Assembly (NCBI GenBank): GCA_904394975.1 | Contig: CAJFNQ010000007.1 | Coordinates: forward strand, 1-62,221 | Direction of reading: 5' to 3' | Length of the DNA: 62,221 nucleotides | Source of the DNA: Metaruminococcus_A gallistercoris | Lineage (GTDB): Bacteria > Bacillota > Clostridia > Oscillospirales > Ruminococcaceae | Shown here: piece after piece, positions 43,397-52,030 of the stretch | Layout of the letters: every line of letters starts with the position of its first letter | Position numbering within the stretch: position 1 is the stretch's first letter | The notes under the pieces: model-generated | Database searches by the model: none | Told to the model about the DNA's origin: nothing | Seen by the model: only the letters and a program-made list of their open reading frames with translations | Position numbers and translations under genes: made by a program

Positions 43397-45661
43397 ATGA
43401 TAACGGGAATTATCAAGCGGGACGGGCGAAAGGTCCCTTTTGATATGGATAAGATCACTGTCGCCGTGTACAAGGCGGCGCAGGCGATCGGCGGAAAAGA
43501 CCACGCCATGGCAGAGCATATTGCCAGCACGGTCTGCGATTACATTGAAAACGAGCTGGGGATCACCGAACCCACCGTTGAGCAGATTCAGGACGCAGTG
43601 GAGCGCTGCCTCATTGAAGAGGGCCATGCGCAGACGGCGAAGGCCTTCATCCTCTACCGCAGTGAGCGCACCAAAGTGCGTGAGATGAATACACGGCTGA
43701 TGAAGGTATATGAGGACCTCACTTTTAAAGATTCCAGCGAAAACGACCTCAAACGTGAAAACGCCAACATCAACGGCGATACGGCAATGGGCACCATGCT
43801 CAAGTTCGGTTCAGAGGGTGCAAAGCAGTTTTACAACATGTTCATCCTTGACCCCAAGCACGCCAAAGCGCACAACGAAGGGGATATCCACATCCATGAC
43901 TTGGATTTTCTCACCCTGACGACTACCTGCTGCCAGATCGATATTAAAAAGCTGTTTGAAGGCGGTTTCTCTACCGGCCACGGCTTTTTGCGGGAGCCGA
44001 ATGATATCGCCAGTTATTCGGCGCTTGCCTGCATCGCCATCCAGTCCAATCAGAACGACCAGCACGGCGGGCAGAGCATCCCGAACTTCGATTACGGCAT
44101 GGCGCCGGGCGTTGCGAAGACCTACGCCAAACTCTACCGCAGAAATCTTTCCAAAGCGCTTTCCCTTCTCACCGATTGTGAGGATCCGGACGCTTTGGTA
44201 AGCGAGCTGTATGAGACCATCGGCGCGCTTCCCGCACTGGAAGACCAAAATGGCGTGCTGGAAAAGGAAGCCGAAGAACTGCAGAAGTACTTCCCGGCTG
44301 AGCTGGTTGCGAAAATGCAGAAATTTGTGGGTGAAACGACCTATAAGGAGACCAAACGGGCCACCTATCAGGCAATGGAGGCGCTGGTGCACAACCTGAA
44401 CACCATGCATTCCCGTGCCGGTGCGCAGATTCCGTTTTCTTCCATTAACTATGGAACCGATACTACTCCGGAAGGCCGCATGGTGACCGAGGCGGTCATG
44501 CTGGCGACCGAAGCCGGGCTCGGCAACGGCGAGACCCCCATTTTCCCCATCCATATCTTCAAGGTGAAGGAAGGGGTCAACTACAATCCGGGCGAACCCA
44601 ACTACGATCTGTTCAAACTGGCTTGCCGGGTTTCGGCAAAGCGGTTGTTCCCGAATTTCTCTTTCCTGGATGCGCCGTTTAATGCGCAGTATTACAAAGA
44701 AGGCCGTCCGGAGACCGAAATCGCTTACATGGGCTGCCGCACTCGTGTAATCGCCAACCACTACGACCCGGAGCGGGAGATTGTTTACGGGCGCGGAAAC
44801 CTGAGCTTTACCTCCATCAACCTGCCGCGCATCGCCATCAAGTCCAAAGGCGACGTGGACTTCTTCTTTGAGGAGCTCGACCGCAAGATGGACTTGGTCG
44901 TTGATCAGCTGCTCGCGCGGTTCCGTATCCAGTCGAAAAAATTGGTGAAAAACTACCCGTTTTTGATGGGGCAGGGGATCTGGATCGATTCGGACAAGCT
45001 CGGCCCTGATGACGAAGTGGGCGAAGTGCTCAAGCACGGGACGCTGACTGTCGGTTTCATCGGGCTTGCAGAGTGCCTGAAGGCGCTCATCGGCGAGCAC
45101 CACGGCGAAAGCCAGACCGCACAGAACCTGGGCCTTGAAATCATCGGCTATATGCGCAAACGGATGGATGAGGAAACCAAACGCACAGGGCTTAACTTCT
45201 CCCTGATCGGCACGCCGGCGGAAGGCCTTTCCGGGCGTTTTGTCCGGATGGACCGCAAGCTGTACGGCAGTATTCCGGGTGTGACCGACCGGGATTACTA
45301 CACCAACAGTTTCCATGTGCCGGTGTATTATGAGATCAGCGCGTTTGACAAGATCCGCAAGGAAGCGCCGTACCATGAACTGACCAACGGCGGGCACATC
45401 AGCTATGTGGAAATGGATGGTGACCCGTGCGATAATCTGGAAGCGTTTGAAGCGATCGTCCGCTGCATGAAGGAGTCGGGCATCGGATACGGTTCCATCA
45501 ACCATCCGGTCGACCGTGACCCGGTCTGCGGCTATACCGGCATCATCGGTGATGTTTGCCCGCGCTGCGGCCGCCGGGAAGGCGAAGCCATCAGCCCGGA
45601 GAAGCTGGCGGAGCTGAGAAAGAAGTACCCCAATATTCCGCAGTTTTACGGGGCGGAATAA
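43397..45661 (+). CDS. nrdD: anaerobic ribonucleoside-triphosphate reductase, large fragment lacking the glycyl-radical loop
   Basis: A 754-residue class III reductase core. An ATP-cone is at about 1-95 (allosteric dATP/ATP control). The barrel has the TTTCC cysteines (178-179), SNQNDQHGGQSIPNFDYG (217-234) and active-site C447 in YMGCRTRV. It ends with a cysteine cluster C711, C721, C724 (VCGYTGIIGDVCPRCGR), the usual zinc site, and stops 30 residues later. The RxxGY glycyl-radical loop expected at the C-terminus is missing; it is encoded by the next cistron (45717). The stop is clean, and the next gene is in another frame with its own ribosome site. Start at 43397 follows GTGGAGG; the GTG at 43376 lies in the operator. 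Confidence 0.93.
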   Translation: MITGIIKRDGRKVPFDMDKITVAVYKAAQAIGGKDHAMAEHIASTVCDYIENELGITEPTVEQIQDAVERCLIEEGHAQTAKAFILYRSERTKVREMNTRLMKVYEDLTFKDSSENDLKRENANINGDTAMGTMLKFGSEGAKQFYNMFILDPKHAKAHNEGDIHIHDLDFLTLTTTCCQIDIKKLFEGGFSTGHGFLREPNDIASYSALACIAIQSNQNDQHGGQSIPNFDYGMAPGVAKTYAKLYRRNLSKALSLLTDCEDPDALVSELYETIGALPALEDQNGVLEKEAEELQKYFPAELVAKMQKFVGETTYKETKRATYQAMEALVHNLNTMHSRAGAQIPFSSINYGTDTTPEGRMVTEAVMLATEAGLGNGETPIFPIHIFKVKEGVNYNPGEPNYDLFKLACRVSAKRLFPNFSFLDAPFNAQYYKEGRPETEIAYMGCRTRVIANHYDPEREIVYGRGNLSFTSINLPRIAIKSKGDVDFFFEELDRKMDLVVDQLLARFRIQSKKLVKNYPFLMGQGIWIDSDKLGPDDEVGEVLKHGTLTVGFIGLAECLKALIGEHHGESQTAQNLGLEIIGYMRKRMDEETKRTGLNFSLIGTPAEGLSGRFVRMDRKLYGSIPGVTDRDYYTNSFHVPVYYEISAFDKIRKEAPYHELTNGGHISYVEMDGDPCDNLEAFEAIVRCMKESGIGYGSINHPVDRDPVCGYTGIIGDVCPRCGRREGEAISPEKLAELRKKYPNIPQFYGAE

Positions 45662-45716
45662 ACAAGAAAAACAACACGACCGGAAGGCCGGCTGAAAAAG
45701 AAAGGACTGTTATAAA

Positions 45717-45899
45717 ATGACTGAGCAAACCATGCAGACAAAAGGAATCGGCGAAGGAGTGGGCTTTGAGCGCATCCGCCGCATCACCGGCTATCTGGTC
45801 GGTACACTCGACCGCTTTAACGACGCGAAACGCGCCGAGGAGCACGACCGTGTGAAACACTTTAAACCGGGCGATACATCGGATGTGGAGATGATCTGA
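45717..45899 (+). CDS. stand-alone glycyl-radical subunit of anaerobic ribonucleotide reductase
   Basis: A 60-residue protein carrying the piece missing from NrdD: R22-I-T-G25-Y26-L, then VGTLDRFNDAKRAEEHDRVKH, which matches the C-terminal end of NrdD proteins (RxxGYL...RFN..K..E...RVKH). G25 would hold the stable radical made by NrdG. AAGAAAGGA lies before the ATG, 55 bases after nrdD and 1 base before nrdG. The first 15 residues (MTEQTMQTKGIGEGV) are Gly/Thr-rich and probably flexible. The closest analogy is GrcA/YfiD, which supplies a spare glycyl-radical domain to pyruvate formate-lyase. Confidence 0.85.
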   Translation: MTEQTMQTKGIGEGVGFERIRRITGYLVGTLDRFNDAKRAEEHDRVKHFKPGDTSDVEMI

Positions 45900-45900
45900 C

Positions 45901-46425
45901 GTGCCGGAACTTCGCATTGCCGGAGTCATCCGCGAATCGGTCGTGGACGGCCCCGGAATCCGCTTTGTCGTGTTCACGCAAGGGTGTCCGCACCATTGCC
46001 CGGGCTGCCATAACCCGGAGACCCATCCGTTTGAGGGTGGAAAGCTGGTGGATACCTCCCGCGTTCTGGAAGAAATCTTAAAAAACCCGCTTCTCAAAGG
46101 GGCGACCTTCTCCGGCGGAGAGCCTTTCTGTCAGCCGGGGCCGCTCGCCGAATTGGCAAAAGAGCTGCACGAAAAAGGGCGGGATGTCATGGTGTATTCC
46201 GGTTTTACCTTTGAACAGCTCTGTGAGAAGGCTAAGACCGAACCGGATGTGAAAGCGCTGCTTGAACAAGCGGACGTTTTGGTGGACGGGCGGTTTATCG
46301 AGGCGCAGAAAAGCCTGCTTTTGAAATTCCGCGGTTCGGAAAATCAGCGAATCCTCGACCTGCCGCAGAGCCTGAAGGAAGGACGCGCGGTAGAGGTGCC
46401 GTGGGCAAATCGCAAAGGTGAGTAG
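45901..46425 (+). CDS. nrdG: anaerobic ribonucleotide reductase-activating protein
   Basis: A 174-residue radical-SAM activase. The cluster motif is in TQGCPHHCPGCHNPETHPFEGG (CxxxCxxC), with the GGEP motif in FSGGEPFCQPG. It abstracts hydrogen from the conserved Gly of the reductase, here located on the 60-residue protein encoded immediately upstream. The start is GTG, 1 base after the previous stop, so translation is coupled. It probably needs reduced ferredoxin or flavodoxin as electron donor. Last gene of the operon. Confidence 0.94.
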   Translation: MPELRIAGVIRESVVDGPGIRFVVFTQGCPHHCPGCHNPETHPFEGGKLVDTSRVLEEILKNPLLKGATFSGGEPFCQPGPLAELAKELHEKGRDVMVYSGFTFEQLCEKAKTEPDVKALLEQADVLVDGRFIEAQKSLLLKFRGSENQRILDLPQSLKEGRAVEVPWANRKGE

Positions 46426-46456
46426 GGTTTAAACCGTTTTTGACCGAATATATGAA

Positions 46457-46501
46457 TAAAACACCCTTTTGTTCCGTATTTTAGGAACAAAAGGGTGTTT
46501 T
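46457..46501. terminator. intrinsic terminator after nrdG
   Basis: 18-bp stem AAAACACCCTTTTGTTCC/GGAACAAAAGGGTGTTTT with an 8-base loop, between convergent genes. Confidence 0.92.
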
Positions 46502-46600
46502 GGCGTGTTATAGAAGAATGGCTGGGGATTGGGCTTTTAACGCAGCGGTACACCATCTGCGGCAATGTTGCCGATGCGCGGAAACACTAACGGCACATGG

Positions 46601-47245
46601 TCAGACGCCGAAAACAAATCCGTTTGCCCACTCCTGCAGTTCGTTGACAAAGCGTGAAACATGAAATCCGTCACAGACGGCGTGATGTACCTGCACAGCC
46701 AGGGGCAGCAGAACACGTTCCCCGTCATCCGTGTATTTCCCGATGGTGAAAATCGGCTGAAACGAACAGGCAGATTCAGCAATGTTGAGGTGAAACCCTG
46801 AAAAGGACGTCCATGGGATGCAGGATACAAAAAAGATGTTTTCTCCCGCGTCTGGTTTGGAGCGTCCGCTGGAAAGGCAGTTTTCCACATCCTCACGGCA
46901 ACTTGTTAAAAACCTTGGAAGGTCTTCTGAAAACTCTGTCCATGCATTGGAAAAATATTCGCCGTTTTGGTGAAAGACGGTATAACTGGGGTTGCATCGC
47001 TCAAAATAGCCCGGATTTCCCGCATCGTTCGTCGCCATGCGAAATTCCGGGTGGATGTTGACGATACGCGATATCCCATACAGCAGAGCCGCGAAAAACG
47101 ATATTTTCGCTTTTCGTGTTTGAAACAAAAGATTGGTTACATCCAGCGAAACGGTCATGCTGTAAGAACAGGGAACTTCCTTGGTAAAGTGGCGGAAGGT
47201 TTCGGCCCGCGGCCAGTTGTTTAAATCAAACTCATAAAAACGCAT
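46601..47245 (-). CDS. cat: chloramphenicol acetyltransferase (type A family)
   Basis: A 214-residue trimeric CAT that acetylates chloramphenicol with acetyl-CoA. The N-terminal RFYEFDLNNWPRAETFRHF and the catalytic block VQVHHAVCDGFHVSRF are typical; H188 (second His of HHxxxDG) is the base and D192 the structural Asp. IPWTSFSGFHLN is the substrate-pocket strand. The start at 47245 follows AGGAGG; that site lies in the 3' arm of the attenuator stem. Convergent to nrdG. The presence of a complete drug-induction leader suggests a real resistance function, possibly acquired, though no mobile element is nearby. Confidence 0.93.
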   Translation of the reverse strand: MRFYEFDLNNWPRAETFRHFTKEVPCSYSMTVSLDVTNLLFQTRKAKISFFAALLYGISRIVNIHPEFRMATNDAGNPGYFERCNPSYTVFHQNGEYFSNAWTEFSEDLPRFLTSCREDVENCLSSGRSKPDAGENIFFVSCIPWTSFSGFHLNIAESACSFQPIFTIGKYTDDGERVLLPLAVQVHHAVCDGFHVSRFVNELQEWANGFVFGV

Positions 47246-47249
47246 AATT

Positions 47250-47291
47250 GCCTCCTGAAAAAATGAATGTTTACACAGATTTTCAGAAGGC
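47250..47291 (-). promoter_or_regulatory. attenuator stem sequestering the cat ribosome site
   Basis: On the minus strand GCCTTCTGAAAA (47291-47280) pairs completely (one G-U) with TTTTCAGGAGGC (47261-47250). The right arm contains the AGGAGG of cat, and the left arm overlaps the end of the leader peptide. A ribosome stalled on the leader would open it. Confidence 0.85.
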
Positions 47292-47312
47292 TTTTTTGTT
47301 TGTATCGACCAT
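47283..47312 (-). CDS. cat leader peptide
   Basis: A nine-residue leader MVDTNKKAF with its own AGGAGTG site 6 bases before the ATG. Its start resembles the cat-86 leader MVKTDK, in which ribosomes stall with chloramphenicol at the sixth codon. The stop codon lies inside the left arm of the attenuator stem. This is the arrangement known for drug-inducible cat genes. Confidence 0.8.
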   Translation of the reverse strand: MVDTNKKAF

Positions 47313-47337
47313 ACGAACACTCCTGTTTGTAAAAAAA

Positions 47338-47400
47338 TAAAAACGCCCACATTATTACATGGACGCTTTTGGCAAATAAGAAACTCCCGATTAACGGGAG
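47338..47400 (-). terminator. two tandem hairpins in the cat leader, terminator-like
   Basis: Minus strand: CTCCCG/CGGGAG (47400-47384) followed by TTTCTTATTT, then CGTCCATGT/ATGTGGGCG-type stem (47365-47344) followed by a long T-rich run. Both lie between the promoter and the leader peptide, so transcription attenuation may add to the translational switch. Confidence 0.55.
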
Positions 47401-47419
47401 AATGAAAACTGTGATTTTT

Positions 47420-47448
47420 ATTATAGTGCGGATGATGACGAAAATCAA
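47420..47448 (-). promoter_or_regulatory. promoter of cat
   Basis: Minus strand TTGATT (47448-47443), 17-base spacer, TATAAT (47425-47420), giving a leader of about 165 bases. Confidence 0.7.
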
Positions 47449-47506
47449 GATATTTTGAAAGATTTGTAAAATTTTTGTAATCTGCACAAGGTTTAGCGGG
47501 AGTGTT

Positions 47507-47812
47507 TTATTGGTTTTGCTCAAAATGAGAGGATGAAGTTTGATTTTGGCGTTCCTGCGCCAGGGCGGATTCGTATGCGGCAAGGATTTCCTCTTCAAAA
47601 TAGCGCCGTCCATCGCTGGAAATGGGGTGCACAATATCCCGGTAAACGCCGTTTTCCTCCTTTCGGCTGGGCATGGCGGCAAACAGTCGTCCCGGGCCCT
47701 GAATGACTTTAATATCGTGTACGGCGAGGTAATCGTCCAGCGTAATGGATACAATGGCCCGAAGCCGGCCTTCTTCCATGAGTTTTCGAATGCGGATGTC
47801 TGTAATTTTCAT
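47507..47812 (-). CDS. spoVG: septation/sporulation regulator SpoVG
   Basis: A 101-residue SpoVG protein. The N-terminus MKITDIRIRKLMEEGRLRAI, then DDYLAVHDIKVIQG, and the AMPSRKEENGVYRDIVHPIS block are the family signature. SpoVG is a small nucleic-acid-binding protein that influences sporulation septation, capsule and virulence-type genes. A low-complexity tail (residues 85-101, Gln/Ser-rich) is outside the conserved core. AAAGGAGGAC precedes the ATG. It is divergent from murC. Confidence 0.95.
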   Translation of the reverse strand: MKITDIRIRKLMEEGRLRAIVSITLDDYLAVHDIKVIQGPGRLFAAMPSRKEENGVYRDIVHPISSDGRRYFEEEILAAYESALAQERQNQTSSSHFEQNQ

Positions 47813-48011
47813 CTTCTGTCCTCCTTTGTTAGCTTTAGTGTTGGAATTAGCGGGAAAAATATACCGGATTCTAATTGGTTCGGCATAAATTCGCGCGTTT
47901 TTGTTTATTTTACGAGCGGGATGTACTATAATAAGGAAGAAGAAAATAAATGTGAAGCGTTTTATTAAATGGCCGCCAACGGCACGGCGTCTCTGGAAAG
48001 GATTGTTGTTT

Positions 48012-49388
48012 ATGCTTACCCATGAAGCGAATCCATTGGAAGGAAAAAAGCACCTGCATTTTATCGGGATCGGCGGTTCCGGTATGTTCCCGCTGGTGCA
48101 GATCCTTCACGGGCAGGGGTATTATATTACCGGTTCAGACAACAATGAGTCTGACATTGTCAAGCTGGTGCGCGGGTTGGGCATTGAAGTTATGATGGGC
48201 CAGCGTGCAGAAAACATTGAGGGCGCGGACCTGATTGTTTACACGGCGGCGATTATGGACGACAACCCCGAGCTGATTGCAGCAAGGGCAAGCGGTGTGC
48301 CTCTTTTGGAGCGCAGTGACCTGCTCGGCCTTGTGACCGGGCGGTTTGAAGATGCGGTCTGCATCTGCGGGACCCACGGGAAAACCACCACCACCGCCAT
48401 GCTTACCCAGATTTTGATGGACGCCGGAAAGGACCCGTCCGCGGTCATTGGAGGTAAGCTCAAACGGATCGGCGGTTACGGCAGGGTAGGAAGCTCGCAG
48501 ACGCTGGTGTGTGAATCCTGCGAGTTCTGCGACCATTTCCTCAAACTGCACCCGGATGTAGCCGTTATCCTCAATGTGGATGAAGACCATCTGGACTATT
48601 TTAAAAACCTGGATAATATCATCCGTTCGTTTCACACCTTTGCCGGGATGGCCAGCCGTGCGGTGATTGCCAATGGGGACGATGCAAACACCATGCGCGC
48701 GGTGGAAGGGCTTGACCCGTCAAAACAGCTCATCACCTTCGGCAATGCGGAAACAAACGATTATTGCCCCCGCAACATTCAGCTGCTGGGCGGCACCAAA
48801 CAGTCGTTTGAACTGATGTACCACGGGCAGAAGCTGGCGGACATCACCCTGAAAGTGCCGGGCGCGCACAATGTGCTCAATGCGGTAGCCGCCTGCGCGG
48901 CAGCGCTGCTTGACGGGGTAAAACCGGAAGAGCTCGCAGCGCCTCTTGCTGAATTCGGCGGCGCCGGCCGGCGGTTCGAACTGCTGGGCGAGGTCGGCGG
49001 TGTGACCATCATGGACGATTACGCCCATCATCCGGCGGAACTGCGGGTCACTCTGGAAGCGGCGAAAAAGCTGGATTTCAAAAAGGTATGGGCGGTGTTT
49101 CAGCCGTTTACCTACTCCCGCACCAAACTGCTGTTTGACGATTTTGTCGAGGTGCTCCAAATCGCCGACCGGGTGGTCCTTTCTGAAATCATGGGCTCCA
49201 GAGAAAAGAACACCTACAACATCTATTCCCGCGACCTGTGTGAAAAGATTCCGGGCAGCGTCTGGTTCAACACTTTTGAGGAGATTCGGGACTATGTCCT
49301 TCAAAACGCCGAACCGGGCGACCTTGTCATCACGCTGGGCTGCGGCGATATTTACAAAGCGGCAAAGCTGATGCTCAACATCCAGTAA
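48012..49388 (+). CDS. murC: UDP-N-acetylmuramate--L-alanine ligase
   Basis: A 458-residue Mur ligase adding L-Ala to UDP-MurNAc. The N-terminal Rossmann motif is HFIGIGGSGM, the ATP loop GTHGKTTTTAM, then ILNVDEDHLDYF and the C-terminal domain MDDYAHHPAEL. The stretch after the P-loop reads CESCEFCDHFLKLHP in place of the more common ACEADESD-type, a variant also seen in other clostridia. Start at 48012 follows AAAGGA; an upstream in-frame start has no site. Cytosolic, essential. Confidence 0.95.
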   Translation: MLTHEANPLEGKKHLHFIGIGGSGMFPLVQILHGQGYYITGSDNNESDIVKLVRGLGIEVMMGQRAENIEGADLIVYTAAIMDDNPELIAARASGVPLLERSDLLGLVTGRFEDAVCICGTHGKTTTTAMLTQILMDAGKDPSAVIGGKLKRIGGYGRVGSSQTLVCESCEFCDHFLKLHPDVAVILNVDEDHLDYFKNLDNIIRSFHTFAGMASRAVIANGDDANTMRAVEGLDPSKQLITFGNAETNDYCPRNIQLLGGTKQSFELMYHGQKLADITLKVPGAHNVLNAVAACAAALLDGVKPEELAAPLAEFGGAGRRFELLGEVGGVTIMDDYAHHPAELRVTLEAAKKLDFKKVWAVFQPFTYSRTKLLFDDFVEVLQIADRVVLSEIMGSREKNTYNIYSRDLCEKIPGSVWFNTFEEIRDYVLQNAEPGDLVITLGCGDIYKAAKLMLNIQ

Positions 49389-49395
49389 TGATTTT

Positions 49396-49435
49396 AAAAA
49401 CAGGCGGTATGCAAAGAGCGTACCGCCTGTTTTTT
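49396..49435 (+). terminator. intrinsic terminator after murC
   Basis: ACAGGCGGTA/TACCGCCTGT stem, 11-base loop, T6. Confidence 0.9.
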
Positions 49436-49646
49436 CGCTGTTTGCAGAGGGAGGGCCTTGGCCGGGAAACGGATTTTCAACTTACCGGGAAATACAGGGC
49501 AAAACAATGGCCACAGGAGGGTGTACCAAAACCGTGTGCTGGGTACGGGAAGCTCATCGTGCTTATATCTGACCCTAAAAAGGCACATGGAAAGTGCGTT
49601 CGGAACGCTGTCCGTGCGGCTGAATGCTACGCGAGTTTGCGGGATG

Positions 49647-49684
49647 AAAAAACCGACTGTGGAAAAATTCCACAGTCGGTTTTT
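49647..49684 (-). terminator. intrinsic terminator of the GH2 gene
   Basis: Perfect 16-bp stem AAAACCGACTGTGGAA/TTCCACAGTCGGTTTT with a 3- to 4-base loop. The interval 49436-49646 shows nothing else. Confidence 0.92.
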
Positions 49685-49691
49685 GATGCAA

Positions 49692-51881
49692 TTAAACGTT
49701 CAGGGTCTTTAACCCTTCTTTTTCTTCCGGTTTCGGATAGTAGACCAGCTTGTATTCCGAAGAGTACTCGCCTGCATCCAGCGTGAGGATGAGGGTATCC
49801 GCCTCTTTTACATCCGGCAGGACGCAGCGGGCGACCGGCCCGAGGATATTTTTATTGGCGGCTTCACCGGCGTAATCCCAGCTGAGCAGCGGGATGACCG
49901 TATCCCCAATGCGGATGGATATCTTCACATTGCCCGGTTGTACCGGCTGCATACTGTCGTTGAGCAGGTAGAGTTCCGCGTCAAAGGTCTCGCCTGCGTT
50001 GTAGGAAAATTTCTTGAGCCGGGCGCTGGCAAGCACCGGGCGGAGGGAATCCTTCACCGCGTAGTAGGAAGGCTTCGGCGAGCAGGGGTAGTTGAGCAGC
50101 GAGTTGTTGGCAACAGTCGGCCACGGCTCGTTGAAGCACCAGTTGAGCGCCATGGAGCAGTACGGCTTCTGGCGGCGTGCCTCTTCAAAGATGCACTTGT
50201 ACCCCTCGCACTGGGTCCACTGGCTTTTCTCGATCATATCCTCCAGCGATTTGGGTTCGCCCCAGTAGAAGCGGAGCATATCGATGCCGCTCCAGGTGTC
50301 GCCGGGGAGCCATGCGTCAAAGGCGTGGTGCGCGGTGGTCGATTCGGTCTGCACCAGCGGGAACAGTTTTTCTTCCGGCAGTGCGGCGAGCAGACAATCT
50401 TTGTTGGCGATGGACGGAACACCGAACTCGGTGTAAGCGGTGTAGTGGGAGCGGTTCATGGCCTCATACACCTCTTCGCCCGTGCGGAATTTGAAGATAT
50501 AGCAGCCGTGCGCCATCCCGAACAGCGGAGAAGTGGCAATGAACGGGCGCTCACGGTCCATCTCGTAGCAGAGCTTGTTGAGAAGGCGCAGTGCGAAGTG
50601 CTGGTCGGTCATGCCGGACCAGACGTTGAACAGCTCATTGCCGCCGCACCAGAGCACCAGGCTGGTAAAGCCCTTGAGCCGCTCGATGAGGGCGGTCGCT
50701 TCGCTTTCCAGCACCGCAAGATAATGGTCGGAATTGTAATAGTTGTTGCAGGCGAGCGGGAACTCCTGCCAGACCATGATGCCGTACTCATCGCACAGCT
50801 CAAAGAAGGAGTTTTTGTCAATGAACGCACCGCCCCAGCAGCGGAACAGGTTCATGTTCGCCTCTTTTGCCAGACGTACCTGCGGCAGATAGGTCGCGCG
50901 GGTGACCATACCGGGGAAAATTTCCGGATTGACCCAGTTGGAGCCTTTGGCAAAGACGTTCACGCCGTTTAGGCGAATCTGGATAGGCGGCGTACTGCGG
51001 GTGCGCGGGAAGCCCTGCGGCTCGTCCCAGGCGCCCTCGTTCATCACGAGTTCTACTGTGCGGAAGCCGACCCGGCCGGTCCGTTTGATGCTTTCGCCCC
51101 GTTCGTCCATCAGCACAGCCTCATACCGGTAAAGAGTAGGCTCGCCGCAGCCGTTGCACCACCAGAGTTCCGGATTTTCCAATGTGAAGGTTATAACATC
51201 CCCTTCGCCGGAGAACAAAACGGCGTTGTCCGGCGCGAAGAACCGCCATTCCACCGGACCGTCGCCGGTGCGCTGTGCGGATAGGGTCACATCTACGCTG
51301 GAATAGTCTTCCGCCAGCCGGTAGGTGACCTCTGCCTTTTTCAAATAGCTTTCGGCACGGGTCTCAATGAAAGTATCCTCCCAAATGCCGAGCGGGATTA
51401 AGCGCGGGTGCCAGTCCCACCCATAGCTGACGGCCGGTTTGCAGCACTGCTGAGCTTCGTCGCGGGTATCCGGGTAAGCGCCCGGATTCTTCGGCGCGGG
51501 GTAGACGAGCACCTCCAGAACAGCGTCGGTCCCGGCATACTCAGTCACTTCAAATTCCACCGGGCGGAACATGCCCTCCTGATGCAGGATGAGCGTTCCG
51601 TCCACGCGGATGTCAAATTCATAGTCGATGCCGCCGCAGACAAAAAACGCTTTTTCGTTGGAAGCGCAGGTGATGTTTTTAAACGGCGCCCGGTAAAGCC
51701 AGTAGGAGTCTTCCATCCAGCGGTATTCTTTAAAATTCAGGTCATATGTATATTCCGGCAATCCTTTTGCTTTTGCCCAGTCGAGTTGTACCGCGCCCGG
51801 AACGGCGGCTGGAACGAATTCGTCCGGCACAGAGCCTTTTTCGGCGCAGGGGCCGACCGACCAGTTGAGTCTTTGTATCAT
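49692..51881 (-). CDS. glycoside hydrolase family 2, beta-mannosidase-like
   Basis: A 729-residue GH2 enzyme. The N-terminal sugar-binding beta domain (about 1-175) has the YWLYRAPF strand, an Ig-like domain follows, and the (beta/alpha)8 barrel starts at about 300. The catalytic acid/base is E416 in WCGGNELF, and the nucleophile is E485 in YTEFGVPS. The tryptophan-rich YGWDWHPRLIPLGIW and the WVNPEIFPGMVT segment are those of beta-mannosidases. No signal peptide, so it would act on imported oligosaccharides. It stands alone with its own promoter and terminator. AGGAGGTTTTTCCC precedes the ATG. Confidence 0.88.
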   Translation of the reverse strand: MIQRLNWSVGPCAEKGSVPDEFVPAAVPGAVQLDWAKAKGLPEYTYDLNFKEYRWMEDSYWLYRAPFKNITCASNEKAFFVCGGIDYEFDIRVDGTLILHQEGMFRPVEFEVTEYAGTDAVLEVLVYPAPKNPGAYPDTRDEAQQCCKPAVSYGWDWHPRLIPLGIWEDTFIETRAESYLKKAEVTYRLAEDYSSVDVTLSAQRTGDGPVEWRFFAPDNAVLFSGEGDVITFTLENPELWWCNGCGEPTLYRYEAVLMDERGESIKRTGRVGFRTVELVMNEGAWDEPQGFPRTRSTPPIQIRLNGVNVFAKGSNWVNPEIFPGMVTRATYLPQVRLAKEANMNLFRCWGGAFIDKNSFFELCDEYGIMVWQEFPLACNNYYNSDHYLAVLESEATALIERLKGFTSLVLWCGGNELFNVWSGMTDQHFALRLLNKLCYEMDRERPFIATSPLFGMAHGCYIFKFRTGEEVYEAMNRSHYTAYTEFGVPSIANKDCLLAALPEEKLFPLVQTESTTAHHAFDAWLPGDTWSGIDMLRFYWGEPKSLEDMIEKSQWTQCEGYKCIFEEARRQKPYCSMALNWCFNEPWPTVANNSLLNYPCSPKPSYYAVKDSLRPVLASARLKKFSYNAGETFDAELYLLNDSMQPVQPGNVKISIRIGDTVIPLLSWDYAGEAANKNILGPVARCVLPDVKEADTLILTLDAGEYSSEYKLVYYPKPEEKEGLKTLNV

Positions 51882-51940
51882 GGGAAAAACCTCCTGTGTT
51901 GATTGGTTTGTTTGGTTTTTTAAAAGGGCTTTTCGACTTT

Positions 51941-51969
51941 ATTATACTGTCGCATTTTTTAAAAAACAA
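51941..51969 (-). promoter_or_regulatory. promoter of the GH2 gene
   Basis: Minus strand TTGTTT (51969-51964), 17-base spacer, perfect TATAAT (51946-51941). Confidence 0.65.
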
Positions 51970-52030
51970 GCCGATTCTGCGCTTTCTTCACAACGCACGA
52001 AAATCGGCGGGAAAATTGTGTGGTTCGACC

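Noticed and set aside
43811..45505. 564-residue open frame on the minus strand inside nrdD
   Set aside because: It is fully antisense to a well-conserved gene and has no recognisable motifs; the long frame is a result of GC-rich codon bias.
45661..45717. Frameshift or read-through as the explanation for the split NrdD
   Set aside because: The downstream cistron has its own AAGGA site and an ATG at good spacing, the intervening 55 bases do not code for NrdD sequence in any frame, and the stop lies after extra residues beyond the Cys cluster.
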